This document shows positions 1 to 23,996 of a stretch of 64,000 bases of DNA, one piece after another. Position 1 is the stretch's first letter. Every line of letters begins with the position of its first letter. This stretch comes from Pagrus major (Eukaryota > Chordata > Actinopteri > Spariformes > Sparidae), in the NCBI RefSeq assembly GCF_040436345.1, contig NC_133223.1, positions 12,283,113 through 12,347,112 on the forward strand, given 5' to 3'. The notes under the pieces were generated by a model, which made no database searches, was not told the DNA's origin, and worked only from the letters and a program-made list of their open reading frames with translations. The translations under genes and the position numbers were made by a program.

Positions 1-133
1 GAACAGTAACTATGTTTAATTTTCATGTTTGCTCCAATCCTTGTACCCAGTCCCACACATCAATAAATACAATGTGCAGTTTTGTATTCATCACGCATTT
101 TTGTACATTTGTTTTGTATTACTCCTCCTTCAG

Positions 134-3100
134 GACCACAACCACCACCGTGACCAAGGACGGGACCACTGAGACCATCACCACCAGGTAGAGATCATAC
201 TGCATTAATCTGTTAACATCTTATCACACATTGAGTGTATGTTCTTTTAACGACCGCTGGGTCTTTCTTGCAGATCCACCGTGGTTGGTTCTCCCACCCA
301 GACGTTCACTGAACGGGTCAAGTCTTCAAGCAAAGGGTAAAAATATACTCAGAAACTTTTCTTGATTAGAAGGTGCAAAAAACTCAAAATATTCCATTAC
401 AAAAACAAAGGCATGCATTCAAAATTTAGTACAGAAGTATCATCGGAAAAATGGACTTAAAGTCAAAAATAAAAGTTGTATTGGAAAAGGATGGCCCCTG
501 TGAGTCGTGTTAAAGCATCATTAGGTAACTTTTTTACCCTAAACTAACAGCTTCAAAATCATTTTGATGGTACAGTGTCTTATAATAGGGTGAATGGTGT
601 TCAACACATAACATTGTTATGACGCAATGAGTTTTGTTTGTAGTTGGCACCTACATTACATCTGACAAATTGTTACAGACTTGGGATTTATATTTATGAC
701 AGTAGTGTCACACTCTACTCCACTCAAACTGTGGGGGGTGCCAAATCACATAAAATCTCCATTTCTACTTGATGCTACTTTAACTCAAAGTTTGAAGGTA
801 AGACTTGTGTACTTCCATGCTGTGCTATTGCTATTTATACTTAAATGAACAATTTGAATACCTTTTCCACCACTTATTGTTGTAATTAGTCAAAGTGGAG
901 CTAGTTTTTAATTGTTATACAATACTTTGGTCCAGCGGTTCCAAGTGAGACAGTTAATGGGGTAGAGAAAAAAAATCACATTTAGATACACAAAATTTAT
1001 ATTTATTGTTTTAACTCTTTGATTTTTTTTTTAATGTGAAATATAAGATCATGATGCCTCATGGGCCTTTGACAATTTAAATTAAATACATGAAACCATA
1101 TGGGAAGTTGAGAAGGGGAAATGTGTCTACACTGGACACTGGATAGTAAGATATGAGCACACTGTGTTGTTACAGAGCTGTAATATTTAGATTTTATTAA
1201 AGATATAAACTCTTTTTTTTAACTTTTTTCACACAGGACAAAATACTCAACCTACTCGCCTACCAGAACAACCAAAGTGACTGAGACAACCGTTAGCAGC
1301 AAAGAGTAAGATGTTGTCTGATTATAAAAAACCTATAAAAAAGATTAAATTAGAGTAGATTTTAAATCTACACTAATTTAACTTCTTATTTTGTGCAGCA
1401 GGGAGGACAAACTTGTCGACACACTCATCCCCTCGACTATCGAGGATGACAAAGAGAGGTGATATTTTCATCCATCAAGCCTAGAAAATGATTGATATTG
1501 ATCATTACACTAGGAAACCAGTGATTAGGCGCTGTGAACATTTTTATTATTTTTTATTTATTTTTTATTTTTTGCAGCAAAACAGCTGTCTCCACTACTG
1601 AGACTGTGATAGATAAGAGCACCGACACCAAGTGAGTTTCATCTCATATTGGGTATAATACAGTACAGCCTGTATACTATCTTAGTGACGGTATATTCAA
1701 GTTTGTCAGCTGAAAGTACTTTCACTTTTTTTTAATAAATAATATTAAGGATAGGTTTTGGTGATAGTCTTTATGTCTTTTTGTCAATTATACCCCATCA
1801 AAATACAAAAACCACAATGAATTGTTGATCCTACCAACAAGTCAAGCCTGAAATTTCGTACTCCTCTGTGCCATAGACCTGCATTATTGTCAAAAACATG
1901 TAAGAACACATATGTGGGGTTTAAGCACTGGGTGACATGTTTCTTTATTTCAAACAACATGGGCAGTGTGAATTATTTTCAGTAAATCTCATAATCAATA
2001 CATAAAAGAGCACCAAATGTGTATTAATTCGTCACTGAAAATAGTCCCCAACAAAAGCACCATTTACCCCTATTTGAGTAATGTTACCACTACAGTGCTC
2101 CGCTGATTGTGAAAGAACTGAACCTTTATCAATAGGAAGCAATGGGCTTCAAGCTGTCAATACGTACTGAGAGACGGACTAGACTAGAGAATAATAGAGT
2201 AAACTTAACTTTAGTTAAATGAGGATATCCTCTATAAACCGCAATGTCATCGAGCCCTTACATAATGAATATTCGTCTCTACCTCTGGAGACATTAAGCT
2301 AATTGAAGGCCCAGATGTGTGTGACTGGTGTGTCAGTGTATAGTGTGTATAGTGTGGTCTTGTGTCTTCTAGCCATAGGGCTAGGGTACCAGTGGAAAGA
2401 TATAACAATTACATTCTAGGTAATATTATCCTGACAGTATTGGTTTCTTTTTTTCCATTTTCAAATGTAACTTTTGAAAGAACAAATAACAAAATGCTCC
2501 TTTCGGAAATGAAAGCTTTAAATTTACTTTAATTTTTAAAGTAATAATAATAATAATAATAAAACACCCTACCTCAATTTAATACTCTCAAATCACTGAC
2601 AATTTAATCTGTTCTTCTGTGCAGTTCAGAGGACAACTTTTACAAACCACTGGATGATTTCTCACTCGCAGACAGGTGATATTTTTATTCATCAAGCCTA
2701 TACATAATAAATTATGTTGAAAATGACACCAAGAAGTCAGCAATTGCATACCGTGATAATAAGGTATATTTTCTTTTTTCCAGTAACACTGTTGAGACTG
2801 TGACAGTGAGAAGCAGTGCTGATGGGTGAGTTACTGCAGGACAACTTTTACTCACTAACAGCAAATTAAAAACCATATAGTCCTAAAAATATTGTCTTGT
2901 TTTTTCAGAGACAGTGTTACAACTACAACAACAACAAGGACATCCTCGATGTAAGATAAATCAATAATTTATACTCTTAAAAACAAGGATTGCACTCGTA
3001 ACTGGGGTATATTCAAAATATTGTTGTCTTCACAGGGCTGAGGATGACCTGTATGACACCCTCCTGCCTAAATCCATTACATCTCCTGTCAGGTGAGATG

Positions 3101-6100
3101 TCTCAGTGAATAACTTTTAACAAAGCACACAACCTTCTTATTTTCCTATGGGTCAAACATCACACTTATTGTCTCTGCAGTACCAGCATCAGGAAGAGAG
3201 AGGTAGTCTCAGTGGAGAGCAGCAGAGTGTAAGTGCTGGAAATAAATGACTGAGATTATTATGCAATAGTTCTTTGTATGTGCGTTAGAGCTACAGTTCT
3301 TTTTTCTGACATTGTCCTTTGTGCCATTTAGAGAAAGCCCAACTCTCATCATCGAGTCTTCACCGTCCTTCACCCGCAGAACCGGCAGGTAAGTTTAAAC
3401 ATGCTGCGCAATGAACCTAAAACTGATGAGCTGACAACTCAGACCCTTCAGCGAGTCTAGTCAGATAGGATGGGGTTGAGATGCCTCCTTAAGAACATTA
3501 TTTACAGAGAAAGTACTGTGTGTACTGTATGATTGTCTGTAAATGCACATAAAAATACTAGCTTTTTAGCTTTTTTAAAATTGATTTGTCATTTACAGTG
3601 ACTTAAATAAAATCTTTGTAAAAGTCCAGGCTGATCTAAATAGGCTACTTTAGCATAATGAAGTCTAACTTTTAAAGGTTTAGGCCTCAAACAAAAGAAA
3701 CAAACAAACAATATTTCAGGTCTTTTACAATATAAAGAGAGTTCATGACTAGATATTCCTCACAATTATTTTTCAATTGGTAGATGTACTTTTTCAACTT
3801 TGATTGATTTTTACATATCAACATACAAGACTGAGAGTCTAAAGTCATGCTAGCGCCTCTGTGGTGATGTAGGCTACCTTGGACCAACAGCGCTTTGAGC
3901 TAAATGCTAACGTCAACATGCTAACATGCTCAGAATTACAAAGCTAACGTGTTGCTGTTAAGTAGGTTTAATGTTTACCATGTTCGCGATCATAATTTTG
4001 TGTGTTTGCATGCTAACCTTTGCTAATTAGCAATAAACACAAAGCACAGTTTAGGCTAATGGCAATACCATTAGCATAATTTTGTACGTATTTAGTCTAA
4101 TATTGACAAGTTTTATTGAAACAATTAATATAATGAAAATAGTGCTTGTGATACCCAAATTATAACATGTTATCTGAATTGTAACGGCATCATAAAGATC
4201 AAAATAAATATACAAATAAAAGAAATGTCTGCTACCATATCCAACTCATTCCTGACACACAGCTACAGCTCGTATACTGAGGAAATTCCTTCCACCCGCA
4301 CCACCTCCTACTCCATCAGTTCCCTGCCTGGGTAATCATTTGACTTTTACAAACATGTGATTATATTCAAACACACTCTTCTTGCAGGGTTGTCTCTGCA
4401 CACAACCAAATGAAAATGTGGCTGCAGTCTTTATATTATCACTAACCTGCTCTGTTTGCTCACACAGCGATGACTACAGCAGCAGCGAGCATACAAGCTA
4501 CTCTTACACCAGACCAGACTCCAGGTATGAAGCAAAGCAAACTAAGACCAAAAATAATGATTTTCCTTTTCATTCTCTCTGATGATACAGAAAGTTAGAA
4601 ATATTTTACCTCACATGTGATCTGTGGTTCATTTTGTCTCTGTATAGTTATGAGTACAGCGGTACCAGCAGCCCCTCCACCTACAGAAAATCGTACAAGA
4701 GCAGCAGGTATTCGATTATATTAAATATGGCTGGATTTAATATTGGCGTACAAAGGTTATATGAAAATAAAGCAAGACTTGAGGAGGCTTGTAGAAACTG
4801 ATAACTGTGTAATTTCACTGCAGGTCGGATGGAATTCTTTCAGAGTCACCCTTCTCCAGATCCTCCGTCAAGAGTGTTTACGTATCTTCTGAGAGGTACG
4901 AAAAATGGGACGACATTCTCTCTTGACCTTGGAAAAATAAGTTTACAAAAAACAAGACTAAGAGTTTACAGTCATACCAGCAGTTCTGCGTTGCTGTCCT
5001 TAGGCACAACACTGCTTTGAGCTTAATGCTAACGTCAGCATGCTAACATGCTCGGAAATGACTAAAATGCTGATGTTAAGCAGGTATAATGTTTGCCATG
5101 TTCACAATCATTATTTAGTGTGTTAGCATGCAACACCTAAGAGTGGTGGGTGAAGTAATGGACTACTTTTGACCTGATGGTGGTGCTACATGAAAAGTTG
5201 AGGGGTTACCAAAGTTATTGCAATTCATCCTGAGGGGGGCATAAATTTTCATGGCAATCCATCCAACAGCTGTTGAGAAATCTAATTCAAAATCATAAAT
5301 GGCAACGTCAGGGTGGCACTATAGGGAAAAGTCTGGATAACCAAAGTCTTTGGGATCGTCCTCTGGGAACCATGAATATCTATCACATTTTGTGGCAATC
5401 ATTCAATGGTCATGCTGTTTTAGTAAAAGCCAAAAATGTAAACCTGCTAGTGGCAATAGAGGAAAAGTCGGGGGGGGGGGCAACAAAGGCATAGGGTTCA
5501 CTATCTGGGGACCAAGTATCTGTACAAACTTTCACGCCAGCCCATCCAATAATGTTGAGTTATAGTTCAGTCATCCCTTGAGCCATCCTGCATCCCTTCA
5601 AATCTCAACTCAAGGTCCACTTAATTGCTTTTTCCTACCCATATATAGTTTGAAGCATGGGCTAAGATTTACTTATTTAATCATTTATTTGCCAAACTAC
5701 TGTTTCCAAGGTCGAGACTGAACTTAGAATACTGTATCTGATGATGTTCTTTTAGCTAATATACTGTAATAAACTTCTGTCTAATATAGGACATTGCTTG
5801 ATAAAGAGCTGTGCTCCTACTGCCGCAAGCCGTTCACTGGTGATGCCAAGATGGTCCTGGATGACATGAAGATCAACTGCCACGCTACCTGCTTGAAGGT
5901 GAGCAGATACCTTTAGTCTCTCCTTCCATAAAAGTCAGCTAATAGTTGTTGAATTAGTATTTAAATACAGTGCGTAAGTTAATCAGTTATAATGCATCAT
6001 ACTTTTAAAAGGGATGATATATGTTGTGAATTAAATCTTAAAGCCTCTGCCGACCCAAAATCCAACCCTGTGGCTGTTTTTTATTATGTTGCCTGATTAA

Positions 6101-6497
6101 ACCTCTTCTTTCAGTAAATGAACTTAGATTTCGCCTCTAGCAGCAACATGTTATCATGAAGCGCACAGCTGACCGCTCAGCGTGTCTCTTCCCTCATGTT
6201 GGTGTTTGTTTGTGTTGGGCAGTGTGAGGTGTGTAACGGCACTCTGGGTCATATGAAAGCTGGGGACTGCCTGTGGATCTACAAACGCATGGTACACTGC
6301 GAGAACTGCTTCGACGTCACCAGAGGTACAAACATGTTTTTAGGAAAAAGTTTACCTCCAGTTTTACATCTTCATTAAAGTCAAAATCCAATTCATAAGA
6401 GTGTATATGTATTTGTTCATTTTGTTTGCTGAAAAATAATGAAAACACTTTGAATTTAACTGGTATTTTTGTCCCCACAGAAAAGTGGCGTCGCTGA
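134..6497 (+). CDS. scel: Sciellin-like LIM protein, 3' part of gene (5' end outside window)
   Basis: Eighteen coding exons can be read: 134-187, 274-336, 1237-1305, 1399-1458, 1578-1631, 2625-2675, 2784-2825, 2909-2950, 3036-3092, 3181-3228, 3332-3388, 4263-4331, 4468-4524, 4648-4707, 4824-4895, 5790-5898, 6223-6325 and 6481-6497 (stop TGA). The first fifteen are 42-72 nt, all multiples of three, and all break after the second base of a codon. They encode Ser/Thr-rich segments, several with a TETV/VETV-like core or an EDDLYDTLLP-like acidic core, as in sciellin repeats. The last three encode one LIM domain: CSYC, then HATC, then CEVC and HCENC, ending in EKWRR. Sciellin is a precursor of the cornified envelope in mammals; its role in fish is unclear to me. 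The name rests on the repeat plus C-terminal LIM layout and on slain1 lying next door, as in human. ZNF185 is the closest alternative. Confidence 0.8.
2050..2105. repeat. Dispersed repeat core (CACCATTTAC family), copy 1
   Basis: A core of about 55 bp (AACAAA-GCACCATTTAC-CC, then TTTGAGTAATGTT, then TACAGTGCTC) recurs in recognisable form at 30891-30950 and 59305-59365. Element ends are not clear, so the class is unknown. Confidence 0.45.
3825..4020 (+). repeat. GCTAAC-rich dispersed repeat, copy 1
   Basis: The segment reads GAGAGTCTAAAGTCATGCTAG, then GAGCTAAATGCTAACGTC, then CATGCTAACATGCTC, and continues with TGTTTACCATGTTC. The same order is found at 4951-5140 and, inverted, at 13338-13503. 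It is a common teleost interspersed repeat. I cannot assign its transposon class. Confidence 0.6.
4951..5570 (+). repeat. GCTAAC-rich dispersed repeat, longest copy with internal tandem units
   Basis: It starts like the copy at 3825 and then runs on through degenerate tandem units of roughly 100 bp. Each unit carries variants of 'ACCAAAGT..TT', 'CATCCTC/GAGGGG', 'CATGGCAATCCATCCAA' and 'GTTGAG'. It lies in the intron before the first LIM exon of the scel-like gene. A G tract near 5470 interrupts it. Confidence 0.65.
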
Positions 6498-6855
6498 GTT
6501 TTCCACAAACCTTCATTGGAGACATAATCACATAATTTAAAAGTGGATTACTGTTATCAGTATGTTTTGGTGACACGGGTTCTATTGTACTAAAAGATGT
6601 CAGTGCTTTATCTGGGTGTTTTGACAAATGAAAGTTATGAATATGAGTTTTAGTAACATGCACACACTATTGCAGCTAGTTGTAACTGTTGACATTGTGA
6701 TATTACTGTCTCTGTACCTACCCTTCCTTTTTTTTCTTCTTTTTTATTTTTTACAAATTTGAGAAAGCTGATATTCTTTAAAGTCGGCATCCTTCAGGGT
6801 GACTCTTGTGTGTAAACGTGATGCATTTTTAGGGCCGGGGGCTTTTTCTTTGTGC

Positions 6856-6861
6856 AATAAA
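6856..6861 (+). terminator. Polyadenylation signal of scel-like gene
   Basis: A canonical AATAAA lies about 360 nt after the stop codon and is followed by T-rich sequence, giving a short ordinary 3' UTR. Confidence 0.65.
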
Positions 6862-6869
6862 GACAATCA

Positions 6870-7489
6870 ATATATCTTTATCTGAAACCCTTTTGTATGA
6901 ATGTGTCAATTCTTATGGTGTTTAGTTGCCCTGTTCTTCGTTCATTTCATATTTACTTTTAATTATTCATTTGTATGAATAGTGATATGATTATTTTTCT
7001 CTCTATAGTGTCATAAAATTTACCATTACTAGAATAAAATAGGATAAAGATGATGTATTGTTTTTTTTAACAGAATATAATTTCTCAAATTCTTCTAATT
7101 GACCTGAAACTCTGCGGTAATTATTGAACTGATAATACTTCATTTTGATCAAACAAAATGTTAAATAAATATTTTTAAAAGATTATCTTTAATTTTGAGG
7201 AAATACCCATCTTAATATCATATTATAAAATGTGTTGTGTTTATTGTATGTATTCTATATTATAGTATATCAAGTGTGGAATCCAAAATGTCTACAGGCT
7301 GTACTTGTGTTTTATTTTAACTTATTTACAGCCAGCTTAAGTGGCTCCTGAGGGGACTCTGGTGTTTGGGATAGGGGACAGGCTCATGCCCTCAGTACTT
7401 CTAATGAGTTAGGTGTGTGTGTCATCAACTGTGGATCATCTTAATAACACAAACATGAACGTCAAAGAGAAGCAAATACTCTTTACAGC

Positions 7490-7490
<1 letters not shown>
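6870..7490. other. Intergenic region scel-slain1
   Basis: AT-rich DNA between the scel-like polyadenylation signal and the slain1 5' region. No exon or recognised repeat was seen. Confidence 0.5.

Positions 7491-7491
<1 letters not shown>

Positions 7492-7522
<31 letters not shown>
7492..7522. repeat. (GT)n microsatellite upstream of slain1
   Basis: About 15 GT units, uninterrupted. Confidence 0.95.
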
Positions 7523-7524
<2 letters not shown>

Positions 7525-7618
7525 GAAGGCGCCCATAATAAATACTTCCTCAGCAGTGGTGTGATGGGAGTTGAACTCCAAGCTGCTGACCAATCAGAAG
7601 CAGGCTGAGCAGTCATCC

Positions 7619-7642
7619 CAGCAGCAGCAGCAGCAGCAGCAG
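7619..7642. repeat. (CAG)8 tract, probable slain1 5' UTR or promoter
   Basis: Eight perfect CAG units about 160 nt before the slain1 start, followed by GT-rich sequence. It is not in the slain1 reading frame and no ATG-initiated ORF there looks real. Confidence 0.9.
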
Positions 7643-7800
7643 CATCAGTGTGTGTATCTGTGTGTGTGTGAGTGTGAGTGTGTGTATGAGTGTGTGTATA
7701 GTAGCTACAAACGGGGGGATCTGGACACCCTCTCTCAATTGAATAGGACCCTCTGCAGGCAGGCCGTGCTTTTTACCTCTCTCAATGTGCTTTTTACCAA

Positions 7801-18981
<11,181 letters not shown>

Positions 18982-21000
18982 ACCCAAATAAACTGACGCT
19001 CAAGAGGTGCACAGGGTAACACTGCATGGGACCCAACTGATTGAAAATTTTGCCGTCAGGAGGGCCCGGTCTTGGGCTGTGACCCAAGAGAGTGACTGTT
19101 AACATTTCTAAAAGGCACTACTCTTCACTGAAGGACAAAGTAGTGAGTGAAACCAGTATGGGTCCAGCAGGCTGGATCTTTACCTTACTACCTGCAGACT
19201 GACACACTATGAATCAACCTGGCAATATTCTGATAATAAGTTGTTAAATGTGAACTGGATCTTCTTTGATATGTGTTTTTTGAGTTGTCATTGTGGATAG
19301 TTAAGGCTTTCATTCAACAGAATGAAAATTTCTCTCCAGTTGAAAGATTAGAACTAAATAGGCCACGCTTTTGTACATGCTTTTAATGATTTCATATGAC
19401 TAATTTTTCGATTATTCATTTTTGTCGGTCTGTGGCGTCAGATATGAAGTTGAACCTTTTGTTACATCCCGTGCCTGTTTGAAAAGTAGTGAAATTCATG
19501 TCAGTTATATTTATTGGCTGGACCTCGCAGCACTTTTATCAGTATTATGATTAACACGTTAAAATAAATTATCTGCTTTGTTCCTTAAGTATGGCATTAT
19601 GTTGAAGTAAGTGTACACACAGTATCTTTTAGCTTCTTCCTTTCCATTATTGTTTACATGAGAGCTGAGATTTTTTAACGTTCTCTGGTAAACATAATCG
19701 CTGCAATGATATTGCACATAGAGCCCTGATGCTTTTTATGGATGACAAGAATTTAAAGAGGAGGTGAGTTTTTAAAGTGAATAAAAGCCTTTCAAAATAT
19801 TTTTGCATTTTCACTGTCTGTCTTGAATATATTTGGTTCATTTGGTGGTTTAAAGAAAATCAAGAAAGTTAATTTCTCACAGGGATTAACAGCAATGATC
19901 AACTGCAGATGGCATTGTTACTCTGCTGTGCACAGTGACAGGCTGACATCATTATGTACTGATAGTTGCCATTAATAGATGTCATTTTTGAATAAGTGAA
20001 TGACTTATTTATTTGTTTTTTTAAAAGGAACAGGTGATGTTAAATGCACAATATGTAATTTCTGGCGCTAGGGGTTTCTCAATCACAACAAAAGATGTAA
20101 GTAGTGTGGGATCATGGGAGTTGCTGTCTTGCTGCAACCACTGCTGCATGTGACTCAGGCAGAAATCAGGTTCAGACAAGGTAATGTATTAAACTTTTAT
20201 TCACATTATAATTAGTCATGTTCACAGACTTCCTTCGTCACTCTGATGCATCATCTGATGTTTTACCAGAAGTTCTAGCGACAAGTGACTAAATGAAGTG
20301 CACTGTTACCTTGAGTGAATGTACAGATTTCTCTGGGTTTAAACATTGTTGGAAATATTTGGGATAATGTTGATGTCAACAAAATATATAACAAAGGTCT
20401 AGACGTTTCTAGACATTTTAATGCAGAAATGTTTCATATTATATCTTTAAAAGACTGATGTTTTTACAAAGCATCGTTGTAAACGTGCAGATGCAGAAAT
20501 TAGATGAACTTCTTAGTCTGACTAAAAACATAGAACATTGGTCACCAGTTTGTCTAAACAGACTAATTTTATGAGGCAAGATGCTCAATTGAAAATGCAT
20601 TTGTCCAAAGGCAAATACTTGATTTTTACATGATACAATTGTGAAGCTTATCACATTCCACTAAATTGCCCAAGGTATGTAAAACAATTAAGGCAGTGGG
20701 GGCCTGAAGGTGAAGTGCCTTGAGCAAACAGCATTCTCTTTGTGAAATTATCCTGGTGAATTAAAATACAATAAATACAACAGATTCAAAACAACAGGAA
20801 ACACATCCACACTCTGCTAATGTACAATTACAAACAAGGTTAATTACTGATAAGCCATATTGAGTCCTGCAAAAAAGGACTTGAATCTAATTTTAGCACA
20901 GTACATTTGTTTACCAGGTAGCAGGTGAGAGTGGTTTAAGCTGACATGTTATCACTACAGGGGACCCTGGAGCCAAAGTGACTAATGTTTAACAGATTAG
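18982..21000. other. slain1 3' UTR and intergenic DNA
   Basis: Candidate AATAAA signals for slain1 occur near 19563 and 19783; I cannot choose between them. At 20042-20085 there is an orphan left end of a TTAA-type MITE (TTAAATGCACAATATGTAATTT). The rest is AT-rich with no exon. Confidence 0.45.
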
Positions 21001-21215
21001 TATGTTGATGATGAATCTCCACAGTAACACTCAGACCACGCTCATTTGTGGCACACTGTAGCTCGGGGTAAGTGAATTCAATCTCTGCCTACTATAAGGA
21101 ATCGTGGACTGTAAATGTATGTTTAATATATATATATGTATCTTTGTAAAATAGGTTTATGAAGGCAGTTACTTAGAGTGTGACTTGCACTGCTGATCTT
21201 TTGGAATTTGAGATA

Positions 21216-21957
21216 ATGCCCAACAAAGCCCAAGAGGTATGTGTAATCTGTTTTCATTTTCACCGTCATGTATCTTCGATCAACAAAGACAGTTGTTGAT
21301 GGTGATGTTTTTTTTTAGGATGCTGTGATTAACCTGAAAACACTGCAGGAGATATCCAGCCAGCTCGGTTTTGAGTGGACAGTTTTGGCGTACGAGCTTG
21401 GCTTCAACAGAACTGAGATAGGCCGGTTCCACACCAAATCTACAGAGAAGAGTGTCCAGGCTAGGAACATGCTGGAAAGCTGGTAACGTGTGTGCATGTG
21501 TGTTTACCTTAATGCTGATGTAAAATGTAGTCACTGCCAGCATACAGATACTGTATATTGTAATTTTAATAACAAGGATATCACCATGGGGGTAATCTAG
21601 ATTTTTCTTTGGTCTACTGGGCTTTGACTTTCAGGCTTTCTACGCACTGTAGAGCCTGAAACTGATCTCCTGTTCACATCTTCAGTCTCAAATGTTTCTC
21701 AGATGTCCATCCTTATCTACAGGTATGAGAAATCATGGGATAAGCCCAATAAGACCAAGCTGTTGCAAGATGGACTGGAGCAAGCAGGCAGACGGGACCT
21801 GGCTGAGAGGCTGCGCTGCCTCCACTGGGGCCACCAGAAGCTAAGCCAAAGGGTTGAGCTGCCCTCCGCCTTCCCCTTCATCATCACAGTCCACAAGACC
21901 ATTCACAACCAGGACGCACTACGCAGGATCAACGACCTCAACCGTAGATACACTTAA
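21216..21957 (+). CDS. Small single death-domain protein, not identified
   Basis: Three coding exons, 21216-21236, 21319-21482 and 21723-21957, give 139 residues. An in-frame TAG lies upstream of the ATG, so the start is firm. Residues about 13-95 have the death-domain pattern: L-x2-I-x3-LG-x2-W (residues 16-27), LAYELG (30-35), then E-I, a W at 62, a second W at 67, L75, L80 and GRRDLAERL (84-92). A basic tail of about 45 residues follows (VELPSAFPF, RRINDLNRRY). No second domain, signal peptide or membrane segment is seen. Death domains form homotypic complexes in apoptosis and NF-kB signalling, so an adaptor role like FADD or CRADD is possible, but this is inference. Probable non-coding 5' exon sequence lies at about 21034-21066. 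I do not recognise an ortholog, and the nearest named family is uncertain. Confidence 0.85.
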
Positions 21958-22120
21958 AGCTGGGTCTAAATGCACATAGCTGTGGTTACGTTCATAGTAT
22001 AGAAGTAGGCTACACGGCACAGTAATCTGATATAAATGTGCTTAGTGTCACTGAACAAGCAAATGAGAGCCATGTATATAGTCATTCCACCTTTTGTCTT
22101 GTACAACATTTAAGCTTTGT

Positions 22121-22126
22121 AATAAA
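22121..22126 (+). terminator. Polyadenylation signal of the death-domain gene
   Basis: AATAAA 165 nt after the stop codon, in ordinary AT-rich 3' UTR context. Confidence 0.75.
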
Positions 22127-22139
22127 GATGAAAAACATT

Positions 22140-23700
22140 TTGGAACCATCTTAAATTCCTTTTATTCCAGTAAAATGACAATTTTGTCATAAATCTTGAA
22201 ATGACTTATTTTGTCCAAAGAACAGTACAAAATGTAAAGCTATTCAATTTACAGTGATGTTAAAAAAAAGAGTTTGACTTGTATGTGTGATACATAACAG
22301 AAATGACAAATTATCTAAATTATTGTTGATTAATTTAATAAATCGACTTATTGCTTCTATTTCTAAGAGTAGCTGGCACTTGGGTTGTGGTAAGATCGGT
22401 TATATACATACAAGGATTCTGACTCGTGCATGAATAAAAAAAGAAGCATAGGCATAAGACAACAAAAAAAAAAAAAAACAAAGCTAGATAAGCAATCTAT
22501 AACCTATAAAAAACCTTTATAGATATGAACAGCAGTGGACAACATATATCTATATGCAAGTCAGCTGTTACCGTGAACAGTAAGGTTGTGGTATGACTGC
22601 TACTTTATATGGGTTACAAGTAGGCTAATGAAAGTGTGCTTGGTTGAGCGAGAACACTGGAACAGGATTGTATGGTTGACATAATAAGTGACGCTTTATA
22701 GAGAGGTGGTTTGTGTGGTCTAATACCCTGATAAAGGGGTACTATTTTTAGCGTGCAGTGTGAATATAAAAATGCAGTAGAATTTGAAAGTGAAGTGAAT
22801 TTTTGATGTTGCAGCAGGAACTGCATACAGACATCACATGGATGATTAGTTCATGAGTATGATGGCATGTTTGGTTGTTTTGCTCTGTGCAATCTATCAG
22901 CGGGGAGAAACAATGGCAGAGACTTTGTATTCCAGGTGTGGTGGGAATGTATGAATTTGAATATTAATTGCAAATGGGTTTAACTCATCACTTTAGTCAC
23001 AGGAGTTGTTAATAACGACAACAGCAACAACAACAACAATATTAATAATGTAAGATTTGCATTTGATAAACTTTATTACCATCATTATTATTTTATTTTT
23101 TATGTTATTGTTGACTTATTATTTTTGACTTGAACAAATCTACTTTTCAAATTTGTTATAAATACTATGCTTGTAAAATTTACATTTTAAAAGTAAAAAT
23201 TCATTCTGATTTAATAATAATATAATAACAATTATACTAATTTTAAAGAAAACTGACGAAAAAAAAATAATTTTAACATTTCAAATTAATCCCGATCAAC
23301 CAACCTAATTCGACCCAGTTATACTGACCAATCAGAGAGGTGCCTTTCTTAGCAAGGTTGTATGAGCGAGAGCGGAAGCCATCCAAATTTGCTTCAAAGT
23401 AAAAGTCAATCGTTCCCATTTTGGGTCAAGAGGACAAATTTAAGAAGTGGAAAGTGGTAAAAGTGAAGACTGGCACCGAAACAATGTGAGGTCTTATTAG
23501 TTTAGATATACAGTGAAAAAAGAGGTAAACCCGTGCAACACTTTTACATGAAATGGGGCTTTATTTTGGTAACTTCTCCCGGATATGTAGTCCCGACCCC
23601 GGCCGAAGCCAGTGTTATTTTACGAGCTCCCTGACTGTCTGCTCCACTCAAAACAGATGACAGCGTTGACCAGAAAAATCAAGGAAAATTGACACTACTA
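22140..23700. other. Intergenic DNA before kbtbd7
   Basis: AT-rich, with an A tract near 22465 and very AT-rich DNA at 23050-23290. No exon or recognised transposon. Confidence 0.5.
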
Positions 23701-23996
23701 CAACAGTGACTCTCGGGGTATAATTTGTAGAGTATAAATGTAGAGTAAGTCGACATTATGGTCATTTGGGGACCGAGAAGTGCTGGCTTTCAGACACACA
23801 GGCGACCGTTCAGCTGCTAAATCGCTGGTAATGTATTTTTCACCGCGTACAGCGTCTGATTGTGTTTGATAAACGGATGTGTCAGCATCAGCGCACGGAC
23901 CCCTCCGCGTTACTGAGCATGTAAACCGCCTGACAGCAGGTTATTTCAGACCTTCGACGACGTAAAACGGCAAATTGCTCACTTGGAGTTGCAGCA
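23540..23996 (+). promoter_or_regulatory. Probable kbtbd7 promoter and 5' UTR
   Basis: CpG frequency rises from about 23570 (for example TCCCGACCCCGGCCGAAG) compared with the AT-rich DNA upstream, as expected for a CpG-type promoter. The leader contains a minimal upstream ORF, ATG directly followed by TAA, at 23919-23924. No TATA box is convincing. Confidence 0.5.

Larger units (their letters stand above)
188..5789. other. Introns of the scel-like gene
   Basis: The short exons are separated by AT-rich introns of about 80-1,000 nt. The intervals 337-1236 and 1632-2624 show no further exon that I can support. A dispersed-repeat core sits at 2050-2105, and two copies of a GCTAAC-rich repeat sit at 3825-4020 and 4951-5570. 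Confidence 0.5.
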
